A stretch of 64,000 nt of DNA from Jiangella alkaliphila (GCF_900105925.1 NZ_LT629791.1:5984001-6048000); one strand, 5' to 3'; positions 30,280 to 39,665 are shown, numbered from the stretch's first letter. The notes: generated by a model not told the origin, from the letters alone. Numbers and translations are program-made.

Positions 30280-33065
30280 CGGTAGGGCTTGCCCGTCGCG
30301 CGGGTCATGCCCAGCTCACAGGTCCGGTTGCACGACGCGTACTGGTCGGCCTCCCCCAGCGCGGCGACGGTGGCCGCCTCGGCCTCCGTCGCTGCGCGGG
30401 TCAGCTCGGGGTGCAGCAGCCCGCGGTCGCCGGCGAAGCCGCAGCAGCCCCAGTCACTGGGCACGACCGCCTCGCGCGCGACGGCCGAGCCGAGCGCGGC
30501 CAGGTCCTCGACGTCGCCGAGGTGGACGCTGGCGCAGGTCGGGTGCAGAACGACGCGGTCCAGCAGCCGCGCGTCGGCGACCGGCGCGAGCCGCGGCAGC
30601 ACCGACGACCGCACGAACGCGACCGCGTCGAGCACCGTCACCCGCGACCACCGCTCGGCGTCGGGCGCGGGCAGCTGCGCCGCCAGCTCGGCCAGCCCGT
30701 GCGAACAGGACGACGCGTCGGCGACGACCGGCAGCCGCCCGTCGTCGGTGAGCGGCCAGAGCGCGTCGAACACCTGCTGCGCCATGACCGCCGCGCCGGC
30801 CTTCAGCCCCTTCGACACCCACGGCGTGCCGCAGCACAGCGACGGTGTCCGCTCGGCGATCGCCACCCGGACGCCGGCCCGCGCGGCCAGCGCGAGGAAC
30901 GCCGCCGTGACACCGTCGCCGTCGCCCTCGGGTGCGAACAGCGCACCGATGCAGGCCGGGAAGAACACCGCCTCGGCCGCGCCCGGAACGGGCCACGAGG
31001 ACGACGGCCGCGGCCGGCCGGGCCCGGGCAGCGAGCCGTCCGCCGCCGGGATCCACTCGGTGCCGAACACGGCCCTGGCCAGCGACGACGCGCCTGACAC
31101 GACCGGTCCGGGCAGCGCCGACGCGACCCGCAGGCCGGCCCGGGCCGCACCAACGCCTGCGCCCCAGTGCCGGGCGGCGGCCGTCCCGGCCCGCTGCGCC
31201 ACGCGGCCCAGCGAGTCGGCCCGGCGGGCCTTCATCGCCCGCCCGGTGTCGATCTTGACGGGACAGGCGGTGACGCACAGCGAGTCGGCGGCGCACGTCT
31301 GCACGGCGTCGTAGCGGTAGGCCTGCTCCAGTTCGGCCCGCACCTCGGGCGTCGCGACGGCGATCTCGCGCAGCAGCGCGATCCGCTGCCGTGGCGTCGT
31401 CGTGACCCCGCGCGACGGGCAGACCGGCTCGCAGTAGCCGCAGTCGACGCAGGTGTCGAGGGCGGGGTCGACCGGCGGCACGGTCTTGAGGTGGCGCAGG
31501 TGCGCCCGCGGATCCTCGTCCAGGACAATGCCGGGCGCGAGCACACCGCGGGGGTCGCACAGCGCCTTCACCTCGCGCATGACGGCGTACAGCTCGTCGC
31601 CGTACTGGCGGCGCACGTAGGGCGCCATGATGCGGCCGGTGCCGTGCTCGGCCTTGAGCGAGCCGTCGGCGCCGAGCACGAGGTCGACGAGGTCCTCGGT
31701 GAACGCGGCGTACGTCTCCAGCTCGCGCGGGTCGTCCAGCCGCGGCGTGATCATGAAGTGCAGGTTCGCGTCGCGCGCGTGCCCGAAGATGACGGCGTCG
31801 CCGTACGCGTACCGGTCGAACAGCCGCTGCAGGTCGCGCACCGCACCGCCCAGGGCGCCGGCCGGCACGACGACGTCCTCCAGCAGCGCGGTCGTCCCCT
31901 GCGGCCGGGCGCCGGCGACCGTCGCGTACAAACCCTTGCGGACGTGCCACGCGGCGGCCCGCTGCCCCGGGTCGGTGGACAGCCCGCCGGGCAGGCTCAG
32001 CGGCAGCCGGGCGATGACGGCGCCGACGTCACCGCCCACCGCGACCAGCTCGGGCGCCGACGCCGCCGCGACCTCGACCAGCAGCGCCGTGTGCTGCTCG
32101 ACCCGCAGCGACCGGAGCACCTCCGGCGCGCCCGGGTCGGCCTGAGCCACCCGCAGCGACGTCGCGTCCATCAACTCGACGGCGCCCGCACCGGCGCCGA
32201 CCAGCGCGGGCAGCGCCTCGACGGCGGCGTCGAGCGTGGCGAACACCAGCAGCGTGGTGGCGACGTACGGCAGCACCGACAGCGTGTCGAACGTCGCCGC
32301 CGCCACGAACGCCAGCGTCCCCTCCGACCCGACCACCAGGCGGGCCAGGATGTCGGCCGGCGCCTCGTGGTCGAGGAACGCGTTGAGCCCGTAGCCCATG
32401 GTGTTCTTCATCGAGAACTGGTGCTCGATGCGCCCGCGCAGCACGGCGTCGGCGCGCAGCCGGTCGCGGATGCGGGCCAGCCCGGCGTGCAGGGCCGGCT
32501 CGAGCGCCGCCAGCCGCGCGTCGGCGCCGGGCGCGGCGGTGTCGAGGTAGCTGCCGCTGGGCAGCACCAGCTCCAGCCCGGCCAGCGTGCGGTACGCCGT
32601 CGCCGTCGTCGAGCTGGTCATGCCGGACGAGTTGTTGGCGACCACACCGCCGACGGTGCAGGCGGCCTCGCTGGCCGGGTCGGGCCCGAGCCGCCGGTGG
32701 TACGGCGCCAGCGCGGCGTTCACCCGGCGCACGACGGCGCCCGGCTCGGCCCGCACCCGCGCGCCGTCGTCGAGCACCGTCACGCCGCCGAAGTGCCGGC
32801 GGGTGTCGACCAGGACCGCGTCGGTGCCGGCCTGCCCGGACAGGCTGGTGCCGCCGGACCGGAACGTCAGCGGCACGCCGTCGCGGTGTGCGGTCGCGAG
32901 CAGCGCGGCCACCTCGGGGACGGACGACGGCGTCACCACCGCGGCCGGCGTGAGCAGGTAGTGCGAGGCGTCGTGTGCCATCCGCGCGCGATCCGCGATG
33001 CGGTCGCTGACCCGCCCGGATCCGACGGCCGCCCGCAACGCGTCGAGGTCGATGACGGGGGTCAC
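30237..33065 (-). CDS. FAD-linked, iron-sulphur D-lactate-dehydrogenase-like oxidoreductase
   Basis: A 942-residue fusion of three modules. An FAD_binding_4 domain (residues ~35-210) has TFRSGGTSLSGQAGTDAVLV and GGVVANNSSGM. An FAD-oxidase C-terminal domain (~260-520) has FGHARDANLHFMI and LKAEHGTGRIMAPYV. A ferredoxin-like part has two 4Fe-4S motifs, CVDCGYCEPVCPSRG and CAADSLCVTACPVK, then a CCG domain with CCGTPW and CCGFAG. This is the actinobacterial Dld/GlcDF-like design that oxidises D-lactate or another 2-hydroxyacid and passes electrons to quinone. TAGGTT (33077-33072) is 6 nt before GTG 33065, so the mRNA is probably leaderless. Confidence 0.9.
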   Translation of the reverse strand: MTPVIDLDALRAAVGSGRVSDRIADRARMAHDASHYLLTPAAVVTPSSVPEVAALLATAHRDGVPLTFRSGGTSLSGQAGTDAVLVDTRRHFGGVTVLDDGARVRAEPGAVVRRVNAALAPYHRRLGPDPASEAACTVGGVVANNSSGMTSSTTATAYRTLAGLELVLPSGSYLDTAAPGADARLAALEPALHAGLARIRDRLRADAVLRGRIEHQFSMKNTMGYGLNAFLDHEAPADILARLVVGSEGTLAFVAAATFDTLSVLPYVATTLLVFATLDAAVEALPALVGAGAGAVELMDATSLRVAQADPGAPEVLRSLRVEQHTALLVEVAAASAPELVAVGGDVGAVIARLPLSLPGGLSTDPGQRAAAWHVRKGLYATVAGARPQGTTALLEDVVVPAGALGGAVRDLQRLFDRYAYGDAVIFGHARDANLHFMITPRLDDPRELETYAAFTEDLVDLVLGADGSLKAEHGTGRIMAPYVRRQYGDELYAVMREVKALCDPRGVLAPGIVLDEDPRAHLRHLKTVPPVDPALDTCVDCGYCEPVCPSRGVTTTPRQRIALLREIAVATPEVRAELEQAYRYDAVQTCAADSLCVTACPVKIDTGRAMKARRADSLGRVAQRAGTAAARHWGAGVGAARAGLRVASALPGPVVSGASSLARAVFGTEWIPAADGSLPGPGRPRPSSSWPVPGAAEAVFFPACIGALFAPEGDGDGVTAAFLALAARAGVRVAIAERTPSLCCGTPWVSKGLKAGAAVMAQQVFDALWPLTDDGRLPVVADASSCSHGLAELAAQLPAPDAERWSRVTVLDAVAFVRSSVLPRLAPVADARLLDRVVLHPTCASVHLGDVEDLAALGSAVAREAVVPSDWGCCGFAGDRGLLHPELTRAATEAEAATVAALGEADQYASCNRTCELGMTRATGKPYRHVLELLEEATRPS

Positions 33066-33180
33066 GAGGCGAACCTATCGGTACGGTCAGACCACACGTT
33101 CGCCCGGCGTCACCGCAGGCTCGGCCCGGCCGCCGTTCCGGCCGGTGTGCGCGGTCTCGTCGTCCCTGGTCCGCCCGTGG

Positions 33181-33396
33181 TCAGCCGCGGACGAGGTCGC
33201 GGCCGCGCGCCACGGCGTCGGCCCGGTCGTCGCGATCGTGGATGACGTGCCGCACGCCGCGCAGCCGGGCCAGCTCGCGGCCCATGCGCGCCGCCGTCTC
33301 CTTCGTGCCCGCGCTGACGATCAGCCGGTCACCGTCCTCGAAGACGTTGGCCCAGCGGTCGCCCCGTGGCACCGTGTGGATGTCCCCTGCAGCCAT
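33181..33396 (-). CDS. DUF2188 protein
   Basis: A 71-residue single-domain protein: GDIHTVPRGDRWANVFEDGD, then KETAARMGRELARL and a closing HVIHDRDDRADAVARGRDLV. This layout is that of DUF2188, small proteins whose lysine/arginine-rich form is often repeated in larger proteins. No function is known. A G-rich SD-like CAGGGGG lies upstream of ATG 33396. Confidence 0.75.
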   Translation of the reverse strand: MAAGDIHTVPRGDRWANVFEDGDRLIVSAGTKETAARMGRELARLRGVRHVIHDRDDRADAVARGRDLVRG

Positions 33397-33636
33397 GCCG
33401 ACCCCCTGCTTTTGCGCGCTCGGAACCATCCTCGTCCCGCCGCGGGGCCGCGCGCTGGCCTTTCGTCGACCTTTGCCGATCCGTTCGGCAAACATGGTGT
33501 CACCAGCGGCAGGTGTCGAAGGCGACCTTCGTGGGTATCGGGGTGAACGTCCAGGACATCCCCACAGTCTGGATTGGCCGATACCATGGCATCCCTGAGT
33601 TGGAGTCGACCGCCCAGTGCGGGCGGAGGGGAGCGC

Positions 33637-33843
33637 ATGACCACGCCGGCGCGGCCGCAGCCGTCCGACCCCGAGTGGGACGGCGACGACCGCGACCTCG
33701 ACGCCGTCGGCCTGGCGGCGCACTTCGCCGAGCACGCCCGCCGCACCGGCGGCACCGACGGCGACCAGCAGCAGGCCCTCGGCGCCTGGCTCGATGAGCT
33801 GATCGCCGAACTCGAGGCCGAGGCGGACGGCTCCCGCGGCTGA
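33637..33843 (+). CDS. Small acidic hypothetical protein
   Basis: A 68-residue acidic protein: an unstructured start (TTPARPQPSDPEWDGDDRD) and one probable C-terminal helix, QQALGAWLDELIAELEAEAD. SD GGAGGGGA is 5-12 nt before ATG 33637. No family recognised. The stop codon abuts the end of the convergent WYL regulator gene. The 240 bp upstream (33397-33636) hold no gene; I see only a possible -10 TACCAT near 33582. Confidence 0.6.
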   Translation: MTTPARPQPSDPEWDGDDRDLDAVGLAAHFAEHARRTGGTDGDQQQALGAWLDELIAELEAEADGSRG

Positions 33844-34791
33844 TCACGCCGGCCCGGCCGCACGCGCCAGGCGGCCGGCCAGCTCGCGCACCCGCTCGAT
33901 CAGCTCCGGCGGCTCGTGCACCTCGAACTCGATGCCCGCCAGTGCGACCCATACCGCGATCTCGTCCAGCGAGTTCGACCCCGCGACCAACGTGCAGCTG
34001 TCCCCGTCGATCGCCTCGAGCGAGCCGGTGGACGGCGCGAAGCGGTCGGCGGCGACGGCGAGCGGGGCGTGCAGCGTGATGCGGGCGGAGTACCGGTAGC
34101 CGCCGGCGGCGATGCCCTGGCCGGTGAGCTCCGGCGACGGCGGCTCGCGCGGCGTGAAGCGCGGTCCGGTCGGGATGCGCGGGCGCAGCCGGTCGACCCG
34201 GAACGTGCGCCAGTCGGCGCGGTCGAGGTCCCACGCGACGAGGTACCAGCGGCGCCCGGTGTGGACGAGCCGGTGCGGCTCGGTCCGCCGCACGCCCTCC
34301 GAGCCGTCGGCGGCCACGTAGTCGAAGCGCAGCTGCTCGTGCGCCCGGCAGGCCGCCGCCACCGCCGTCAGCACGTCGGCGTCCACCGGCGCGGACCCGG
34401 CCGGAATGGGGACCGTGACGGCGCGCAGCGTGCTCACCCGGTGCCGCAGCCGCGACGGCAGCATCCGCTCCAGCTTGGTCAGCGCCGCCAACGAGCTCTC
34501 CTCGATGCCGGCGACGGTGCCGCCGGCGGCCGTCCGCAACCCGACCGCGACGGCGACCGCCTCGTCGTCGTCGAGCAGCAGCGGCGGCAGCCGGGCGCCG
34601 GAGCCGAGCCGGTAGCCGGCCAGGCCCGCCGTCGCCTCGACCGGGTAGCCCAGCGACCGGAGCTTCTCGACGTCGCGGCGGACGGTGCGCGCGTCGACGC
34701 CGAGCCGCTCGGCCAGCTCGGCGCCGCTGCGGTCGGGTGCGGACTGCAGCAGCGACAGCAGCCTGAGCAGCCGCGCGGACGTCTCTCTCAT
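33844..34791 (-). CDS. WYL-domain transcriptional regulator
   Basis: The 315-residue regulator has an N-terminal HTH_11 winged helix (RLLRLLSLLQSAPDRSGAEL, DARTVRRDVEKLRSLGYPV) and a middle region LLLDDDEAVAVAVGLRTAA. The WYL domain around residues 140-205 contains the name-giving RRWYLVAWDLDRADWRTFRV, and a WCX domain ends the protein. WYL domains sense ligands, often nucleic-acid or small-molecule signals. The gene is divergent from the epoxide hydrolase. TAGGAC-n7-GTCCTA at 34814-34832 is the candidate operator. Confidence 0.88.
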   Translation of the reverse strand: MRETSARLLRLLSLLQSAPDRSGAELAERLGVDARTVRRDVEKLRSLGYPVEATAGLAGYRLGSGARLPPLLLDDDEAVAVAVGLRTAAGGTVAGIEESSLAALTKLERMLPSRLRHRVSTLRAVTVPIPAGSAPVDADVLTAVAAACRAHEQLRFDYVAADGSEGVRRTEPHRLVHTGRRWYLVAWDLDRADWRTFRVDRLRPRIPTGPRFTPREPPSPELTGQGIAAGGYRYSARITLHAPLAVAADRFAPSTGSLEAIDGDSCTLVAGSNSLDEIAVWVALAGIEFEVHEPPELIERVRELAGRLARAAGPA

Positions 34792-34813
34792 GCCCGGAAT
34801 CCTGTCACGAAGC

Positions 34814-34847
34814 TAGGACCGAAGCTGTCCTAACCGGCCTCTAACGT
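34814..34847 (+). promoter_or_regulatory. Operator TAGGAC-n7-GTCCTA and leaderless promoter of the epoxide hydrolase
   Basis: Perfect 6-bp arms (34814-34819, 34827-34832) cover the expected -35 region. TAACGT (34842-34847) is the -10 box 6 nt before ATG 34854. A regulator bound here would block the hydrolase promoter directly. Confidence 0.6.
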
Positions 34848-34853
34848 GGAGTT

Positions 34854-36020
34854 ATGACGAACACCACGGAGATCCGCCCGTTCCGCCTCGACGTCAGCGA
34901 CGCCGACCTCGCCGACCTGCACGCGCGCCTCGACGCCACTCGCTGGCCCACCCCGCTGCCCGGCGACGGCTGGGACACGGGGGTACCGACCGGCTGGCTG
35001 CGCGACCTGGCGCACTACTGGCGGCATGCGTACGACTGGCGCGCCGCGGAGCGCGAGCTGAACTCGCACCCGCAGTTCACGACCGAGATCGACGGTCAGA
35101 ACATCCACTTCCTGCACGTCCGCGCGGGCGACGCGTACTCGGACGCGCTGCCGCTGCTGCTGACGCACGGCTGGCCGGGCTCGATCGTCGAGTTCCTCGA
35201 CCTCATCGGCCCGCTGACCGACCCCGTCGCTCATGGCGGCGACGCGGCCGACGCCTTCCACGTCGTCATCCCGTCACTGCCCGGATACGGGCTGTCCGGC
35301 CCGCTGAACGAGCCCGGCTGGACGATGGAGCGGATCGGCGCCGCGTGGGCCGAGCTGATGCACCGGCTCGGCTACGAGCGCTACGGCACGCAGGGCGGCG
35401 ACATGGGCGGCACGGTCTCGCCCGCCGTCGCCCGGGTGGCGCCTGACCGCGTCGTCGGCGTGCACACCAACGGCGGACCCGGCCCGATCGCGCCGTATCC
35501 GATGCCCGACGACGAGCGCGCCTCGCTGACCGACCTCGAGCGCGACCGCGTCGCCCGCATCGAGGCGTTCATGCAGGAGGAGTTCGGCTACATCGCCATC
35601 CAGTCGACCCGGCCGCAGACCCTCGCCTACGGCCTCACCGACTCGCCCGTCGGGCAGCTCGCCTGGATCATGGACAAGTTCCGCGAGTGGACCCACCCCC
35701 GCGAGGCCGACCCGGACACCGTCGTCGATCGTGACCGGCTGCTCACCAACGTCATGCTCTACTGGCTGACCGGCACCGCGGGTTCGTCCGCCTACGCCGG
35801 GTACGCGCAGGCGCCGGCCTGGGGCGCGGTCAAGGAGATCTCCGGGGTGCCGACGGCGGCGCTGGTCTTCGCGCACGACGTCGCCATCCGCCGGTACGCC
35901 GAGACGGAGAATCGCATCACCCGCTGGACCGACGTCGACCGCGGCGGCCACTTCGCGGCGCTCGAGGAGCCCGAACTGCTGCTCGCCGACGTCCGCGAGT
36001 TCTTCCGCGACCTGCGCTGA
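34854..36020 (+). CDS. Epoxide hydrolase (EHN-type)
   Basis: A 388-residue alpha/beta hydrolase of the microsomal-epoxide-hydrolase group, opening epoxides to diols. The EHN domain is at residues 6-110 with WPTPLPGDGWDTGVPTGWLR. Oxyanion motif HGWPGS is at 105-110, nucleophile Asp183 in GGDMGG, and catalytic His366 in RGGHFAALEEPELL. The Tyr-containing lid region includes SVGTAGSSAYAGY-like sequence near 300. No membrane anchor is present. It is controlled by the divergent WYL regulator in all likelihood. Confidence 0.92.
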   Translation: MTNTTEIRPFRLDVSDADLADLHARLDATRWPTPLPGDGWDTGVPTGWLRDLAHYWRHAYDWRAAERELNSHPQFTTEIDGQNIHFLHVRAGDAYSDALPLLLTHGWPGSIVEFLDLIGPLTDPVAHGGDAADAFHVVIPSLPGYGLSGPLNEPGWTMERIGAAWAELMHRLGYERYGTQGGDMGGTVSPAVARVAPDRVVGVHTNGGPGPIAPYPMPDDERASLTDLERDRVARIEAFMQEEFGYIAIQSTRPQTLAYGLTDSPVGQLAWIMDKFREWTHPREADPDTVVDRDRLLTNVMLYWLTGTAGSSAYAGYAQAPAWGAVKEISGVPTAALVFAHDVAIRRYAETENRITRWTDVDRGGHFAALEEPELLLADVREFFRDLR

Positions 36021-36089
36021 GAGGGTTTGCGGGGCGGCGGCCGGAAATTCGGTTGGCCGCGTCGGGCGGGTTCTCTACGGTGGTCGGCG

Positions 36090-36980
36090 ATGACGCCTCC
36101 GCAGCCGCCCGAGATCAACGCCGCGCTCGTCGCCGGGCTGGTCGCCGACCAGTTCCCGCGGTGGGCGCGGCTGCCGGTGCGGCCGGTCGAGCTGCAGGGC
36201 GTCGACAACCGCACGTTCCGCCTGGGCGACGAGCTGTCCGTCCGGCTGCCCAGCGCCGAGCACTACCGCGAGCAGGTCGCCAAGGAGCAGCACTGGCTGC
36301 CGCTGCTGGCGCCGCTGCTGCCGGTCCCGATCCCGGCGCCGGTCGCCGTCGGTCAGCCGGGGCGCGGGTACCCGTGGACGTGGTCGGTGAACCGCTGGCT
36401 GCCGGGTTCGACGGCGCTGGCCGCCGGGGCCGGGCTCGGCGGGGAGGTCGCGTTCGCGCGCCACGCCGCGGGGTTCCTGACTGCGCTGTGGACGGCCGAC
36501 GTCGCCGGCGGGCCGCCGCCGGGCACGCACAACTTCCGGCGCGGCGCGCCCGTCGCGGTGTACGGCGACGAGACGCTGGCGGCGCTGGCCGAGCTGGCCG
36601 GCCGCATCGACGTCGCCGCCGCCCGGAAGGTGTGGGACGCGGCGCTGGCGGCGACCTGGACCGGCGACCCCGCCTGGTTCCACGGCGACTTCGCGTCCGG
36701 CAACCTGCTGGTGCGCGACGGCCGGCTGAGCGCCGTCATCGACTTCGGCACCTGCGGGGTCGGCGACCCCGCCTGCGACCTCGTCCTGACCTGGACGTTC
36801 CTTTCCGGTGCGGGGCGGGAGGCGTTCCGCGCCGCGATGAGTTCTGTGGCTGATGACCCAATGTGGGCGCGGGCCCGCGGCTGGGGGCTGTGGAAGGCGC
36901 TGATCACGTACGACAGCGAAGTGCCGAGGGTCCGGGCCGAGTCCCGCCGCGTCGTCGACGGCGTGCTGGCCGAGGCCTGA
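36090..36980 (+). CDS. Aminoglycoside-phosphotransferase-family (APH) kinase
   Basis: A 296-residue protein with the APH kinase fold. QGVDNRTFRLGDELSVRLPS near residue 33 covers the nucleotide strands. The catalytic loop WFHGDFASGNLLV near 190 has the Asp and Asn, and VIDFGTCGVGDPACDL near 212 has the metal-binding Asp. Members phosphorylate antibiotics, sugars or choline-like substrates; most genomic ones are not resistance enzymes. TACGGT (36076-36081) lies 8 nt before ATG 36090, pointing to a leaderless transcript. Confidence 0.88.
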   Translation: MTPPQPPEINAALVAGLVADQFPRWARLPVRPVELQGVDNRTFRLGDELSVRLPSAEHYREQVAKEQHWLPLLAPLLPVPIPAPVAVGQPGRGYPWTWSVNRWLPGSTALAAGAGLGGEVAFARHAAGFLTALWTADVAGGPPPGTHNFRRGAPVAVYGDETLAALAELAGRIDVAAARKVWDAALAATWTGDPAWFHGDFASGNLLVRDGRLSAVIDFGTCGVGDPACDLVLTWTFLSGAGREAFRAAMSSVADDPMWARARGWGLWKALITYDSEVPRVRAESRRVVDGVLAEA

Positions 36981-36998
36981 GGTCCTGTCGTCGGCCGC

Positions 36999-37048
36999 TT
37001 TGCAATGAGCACCTATACGCACCGGTGCGTATAGGTGCTCATTGCAAA
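36999..37048. repeat. Perfect 50-bp palindrome without loop
   Basis: 25-bp arms (36999-37023 and 37024-37048) are exact complements, starting TTTGCAATGAGCACC and meeting at CACC-GGTG. It sits between convergent genes (18 bp after the APH stop, 16 bp before the TetR stop). It could act as a bidirectional terminator or extrude as a cruciform. Confidence 0.9.
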
Positions 37049-37064
37049 AGGACCGGGAAGCCGC

Positions 37065-37643
37065 TCAGTCCGGCGGCGACACCAGCAGCGACCGCACCGA
37101 CGCCGCCACGATGTCCGGCACGGCGGCCGCGTCGAGCCGGCCGGCCCGCTCCTCCTCCGCGGCGCCCTTGAGCAAGTAGTGGACGGCGCCGACCAGCCAG
37201 CCGATGGGCAGGTCGGTGCGGAACACCCCGTCGCGCTGGCCGCGCCGGACCAGCTCTTCCAGCCGGGCCGCCGGCGCGCCGTGCAGTTGCCGCACCCGGC
37301 CGGGCGGCAGCACCTCCTGCGCGGCCGCGAGCAGTGACGACGACTCAGCGACCAGCGACCAGCTGGACGCCAGCAGCCGGTCCAGCGCCTCGCGCGGATC
37401 GCCGGTGAGGTCGACGGCCGACAGCGTCCGCTCGCCGTCGGCCAGCGCGTCGACCAGCGCCGCCTCGACCAGCTCGGCGCGGTTCGGGAAGTGGCCGTAG
37501 AGCGTCATGCGGCCGACGCCGGCGGCCGCGGCGATCTCGTCGATCGTCGCCGCCGGATCGCGCCCGAGCAGCTCGCGAGCAGCGGCGACGATGCGGGCGA
37601 TGCTGCGCTCGGCGTCGGCGCGTCGGCGCGTGCGGGTCGTCAT
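37065..37643 (-). CDS. TetR family regulator of the adjacent MFS pump
   Basis: A 192-residue TetR protein with an arginine-rich N-terminus. TetR_N at residues 13-60 has IVAAARELLGRDPAATIDEI and GVGRMTLYGHFPNRAELV. The C-terminal ligand domain has IGWLVGAVHYLLKGAAEEE. It is divergent from a DHA2-family efflux pump, with two TCGTA-n8-TACGA boxes between. The usual model is release by the pump substrate. Confidence 0.9.
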   Translation of the reverse strand: MTTRTRRRADAERSIARIVAAARELLGRDPAATIDEIAAAAGVGRMTLYGHFPNRAELVEAALVDALADGERTLSAVDLTGDPREALDRLLASSWSLVAESSSLLAAAQEVLPPGRVRQLHGAPAARLEELVRRGQRDGVFRTDLPIGWLVGAVHYLLKGAAEEERAGRLDAAAVPDIVAASVRSLLVSPPD

Positions 37644-37657
37644 GCGAAGAAGTTTAG

Positions 37658-37718
37658 CTCGTACGGGAATATACGAGTTAACCGCCTCCGTTCCCTAGTT
37701 CGTACTTCCACATACGAG
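37658..37718. promoter_or_regulatory. Two operators TCGTA-n8-TACGA
   Basis: CTCGTA-n8-TACGAG (37658-37677) and TTCGTA-n8-TACGAG (37699-37718) share half-site spacing. Their starts are 41 bp apart, about four helical turns, and the second lies just upstream of the pump SD (GCAGGAGG). Both stand out as AT-richer than their surroundings. Confidence 0.7.
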
Positions 37719-37738
37719 TTACGGCAGGAGGCCGGATC

Positions 37739-39121
37739 ATGACGTACGACGACACGACCGCGGCGGTCACGCCGCACCCCTGGCGCTGGCGGATCCTGGG
37801 GTTCCTCGGGATCGCCCAGCTGATGCTGATCCTGGACGTCACCGTGGTGGCGATCGCGCTGCCACAGATCGAGATCGACCTCGGCGCCAGCCGCGAGACG
37901 CTGACCTGGACCGTCAGCGCGTACGCGCTCGCGTTCGGCGGCCTGATGCTGCTGGGCGGGCGGCTGGCCGACCTCGTCGGGGCCAAGCGGGTCGTGCTCG
38001 CCGGCCTGCTGGTGTTCACGGCCGCGTCGCTGCTCACCGGGCTGGCCGAGTCGTCCGAGCTGCTCCTCGCCGGGCGCGTCGCCCAGGGCGTCGGCGCCGC
38101 ACTGCTGTCGCCGTCGGCCCTGTCGCTGGTCGTCACCATGTTCGACGGGAACGAGCGCAACCGCGCGCTCGGCGTGTGGTCGGCCCTCGGCGGTGGCGGC
38201 GCGGCGCTCGGCGTGCTGCTCGGCGGGCTCTTGACGGCCGGCCCCGGCTGGCCCTGGGTGTTTTTCGTGAACGTGCCGATCGGCCTGGTCATCGCGGTCG
38301 CGCTCGCCCGTCTGCTCCCCCGTCAGACCGGTCCGGCCGGGCCGCGTGCGCGGCTGGACGTGCTCGGCGCGCTGCTCGTGACGGCGTCGTCCGGCACGCT
38401 GATCTACGCGCTCATCCAGGCCGGCGAGGGCGGCTGGCTCACGGCGACGACCGGGCTGCTGGTGCTGGTGGCCGCCGTCGGGTACGTGCTGTTCGTGACG
38501 TGGCAGCGGCGGGCCGGCGCCCCGCTGATGGACGTGCGGCTGCTGGCCCGGCGGCCGGTGGCGACTGGGACGTTCCTGATCCTGCTGGCGACGGCGCTGA
38601 TGATCGCGGTGTTCTTCCTCGGGACGTTCTACTTCCAGCACGCGCACTCGTACGGCCCGCTGCGGACCGGGCTGCTGTTCCTGCCGGTCGCGGTGGCCAC
38701 GATGGTCGGCGCCAACCTCACCGGCCGGTCCATCGCCCGCCTCGGCGCCCGGCGGCTCGCGGTGCTCGGCCTGCTGGTGGCGGCGGCCGGCATGGCGGTG
38801 CCCGCGATCTGGCTCACCCCCGCCGCCGTCGTCGCCGGGGTGTCCGTCGGCGCGGCCGGCACCGGCGCCATCTTCGTCGTCGCCTCCGCGACGGCGCTCG
38901 GCCAGGTCGCATGGCACGAGGCCGGCATCGCGTCGGGCATCGTCAGCACCTTCCACGAGTTCGGCGCCGCCAGCGGTGCGGCCGTCGTCTCCAGCGTCGC
39001 CGCCGCCAGCATCGTCGGCACCACCCTCGACGGCTTCACCAACGCCTTCGTCGTGGCCGCCGTCGCGGCAGCGGTCTCCGCCGTGGTCGCGGCCGTCATC
39101 ACCCCGCGGCCACAGAGCTGA
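37739..39121 (+). CDS. MFS efflux transporter, DHA2 family (14 TM)
   Basis: The 460-residue proton antiporter has 14 predicted helices starting at residue 17. Signatures are LDVTVVAIALPQIEIDLG in TM1 (motif D1), GGRLADLVGAKRV near residue 80 (motif A), GRVAQGVGAALLSPSALSLV near 115 (motif B) and GGGGAALGVLLGGLL near 150 (motif C of drug exporters). DHA2 members export dyes, antiseptics or self-made antibiotics. SD AGGAGG precedes ATG 37739. It is repressed presumably by the divergent TetR protein. Confidence 0.93.
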   Translation: MTYDDTTAAVTPHPWRWRILGFLGIAQLMLILDVTVVAIALPQIEIDLGASRETLTWTVSAYALAFGGLMLLGGRLADLVGAKRVVLAGLLVFTAASLLTGLAESSELLLAGRVAQGVGAALLSPSALSLVVTMFDGNERNRALGVWSALGGGGAALGVLLGGLLTAGPGWPWVFFVNVPIGLVIAVALARLLPRQTGPAGPRARLDVLGALLVTASSGTLIYALIQAGEGGWLTATTGLLVLVAAVGYVLFVTWQRRAGAPLMDVRLLARRPVATGTFLILLATALMIAVFFLGTFYFQHAHSYGPLRTGLLFLPVAVATMVGANLTGRSIARLGARRLAVLGLLVAAAGMAVPAIWLTPAAVVAGVSVGAAGTGAIFVVASATALGQVAWHEAGIASGIVSTFHEFGAASGAAVVSSVAAASIVGTTLDGFTNAFVVAAVAAAVSAVVAAVITPRPQS

Positions 39122-39146
39122 GGGCCAAGGGCCGAGCTGCTCGCCC

Positions 39147-39665
39147 TCAGAGGTTGTGGGCGAGCAGCTCCAGGCCGATGACCAGGAGACCGAGCGCGAC
39201 CTCTGCGAACAGGACGATCACCCGCTGCCACGTGGGGAGCCGGACCCGGCGGACGGCGAGGTAGCCGATGGCGGCGAGGGCGGCGACCAGGGCGATGCTG
39301 GCCGCCCGCAGCGCCGCCTCGATCTCCCACACGTCGGCGACGGCGAGGCCGATGAACACGGTCGGCAGTACCAGGGAACCGAGTGCGCCGAAGCTGACCC
39401 GGGCCATGTGCCGCATCTCGTCGCGCAACGGCAGCGACTCGTGGACGGCGATGTGCGACACGACGTCGGCGACGAAGACGGCGAGGACGGTGCCGACCAC
39501 GACGACGACCAGCGAGAGGGCCGCCTCGCCGGCCGACACGGCGTGGGCGCGCAGCGCCAGCACGACGGCGAGCGCCGTGAAGGTGATGTAGATGCGCTCC
39601 TTGAGGATGTCGGCGCGCTGGCCGGCCGGCAGCTCCTCGTCGCGGCGGCCCGGCCCCTGGCTCAT
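39147..39665 (-). CDS. Five-helix membrane protein in a redox operon
   Basis: A 172-residue membrane protein with a hydrophilic N-terminus ([20 protein letters not shown]) and five hydrophobic segments from residue 25 on. The second contains [20 protein letters not shown], with two histidines and acidic residues at the membrane edge. No family recognised. It overlaps the NAD(P)-binding gene upstream by 4 nt (ATGA), so it is the third member of an operon with an LLM oxidoreductase. Confidence 0.7.
   Translation of the reverse strand: MSQGPGRRDEELPAGQRADILKERIYITFTALAVVLALRAHAVSAGEAALSLVVVVVGTVLAVFVADVVSHIAVHESLPLRDEMRHMARVSFGALGSLVLPTVFIGLAVADVWEIEAALRAASIALVAALAAIGYLAVRRVRLPTWQRVIVLFAEVALGLLVIGLELLAHNL

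Noticed and set aside
30289..33245. Very long open frames on the plus strand opposite the flavoprotein gene
   Set aside because: They are shadows caused by high third-position GC. They contain only Arg/Pro/Ala-rich sequence without domains, while the minus frame carries all expected motifs.
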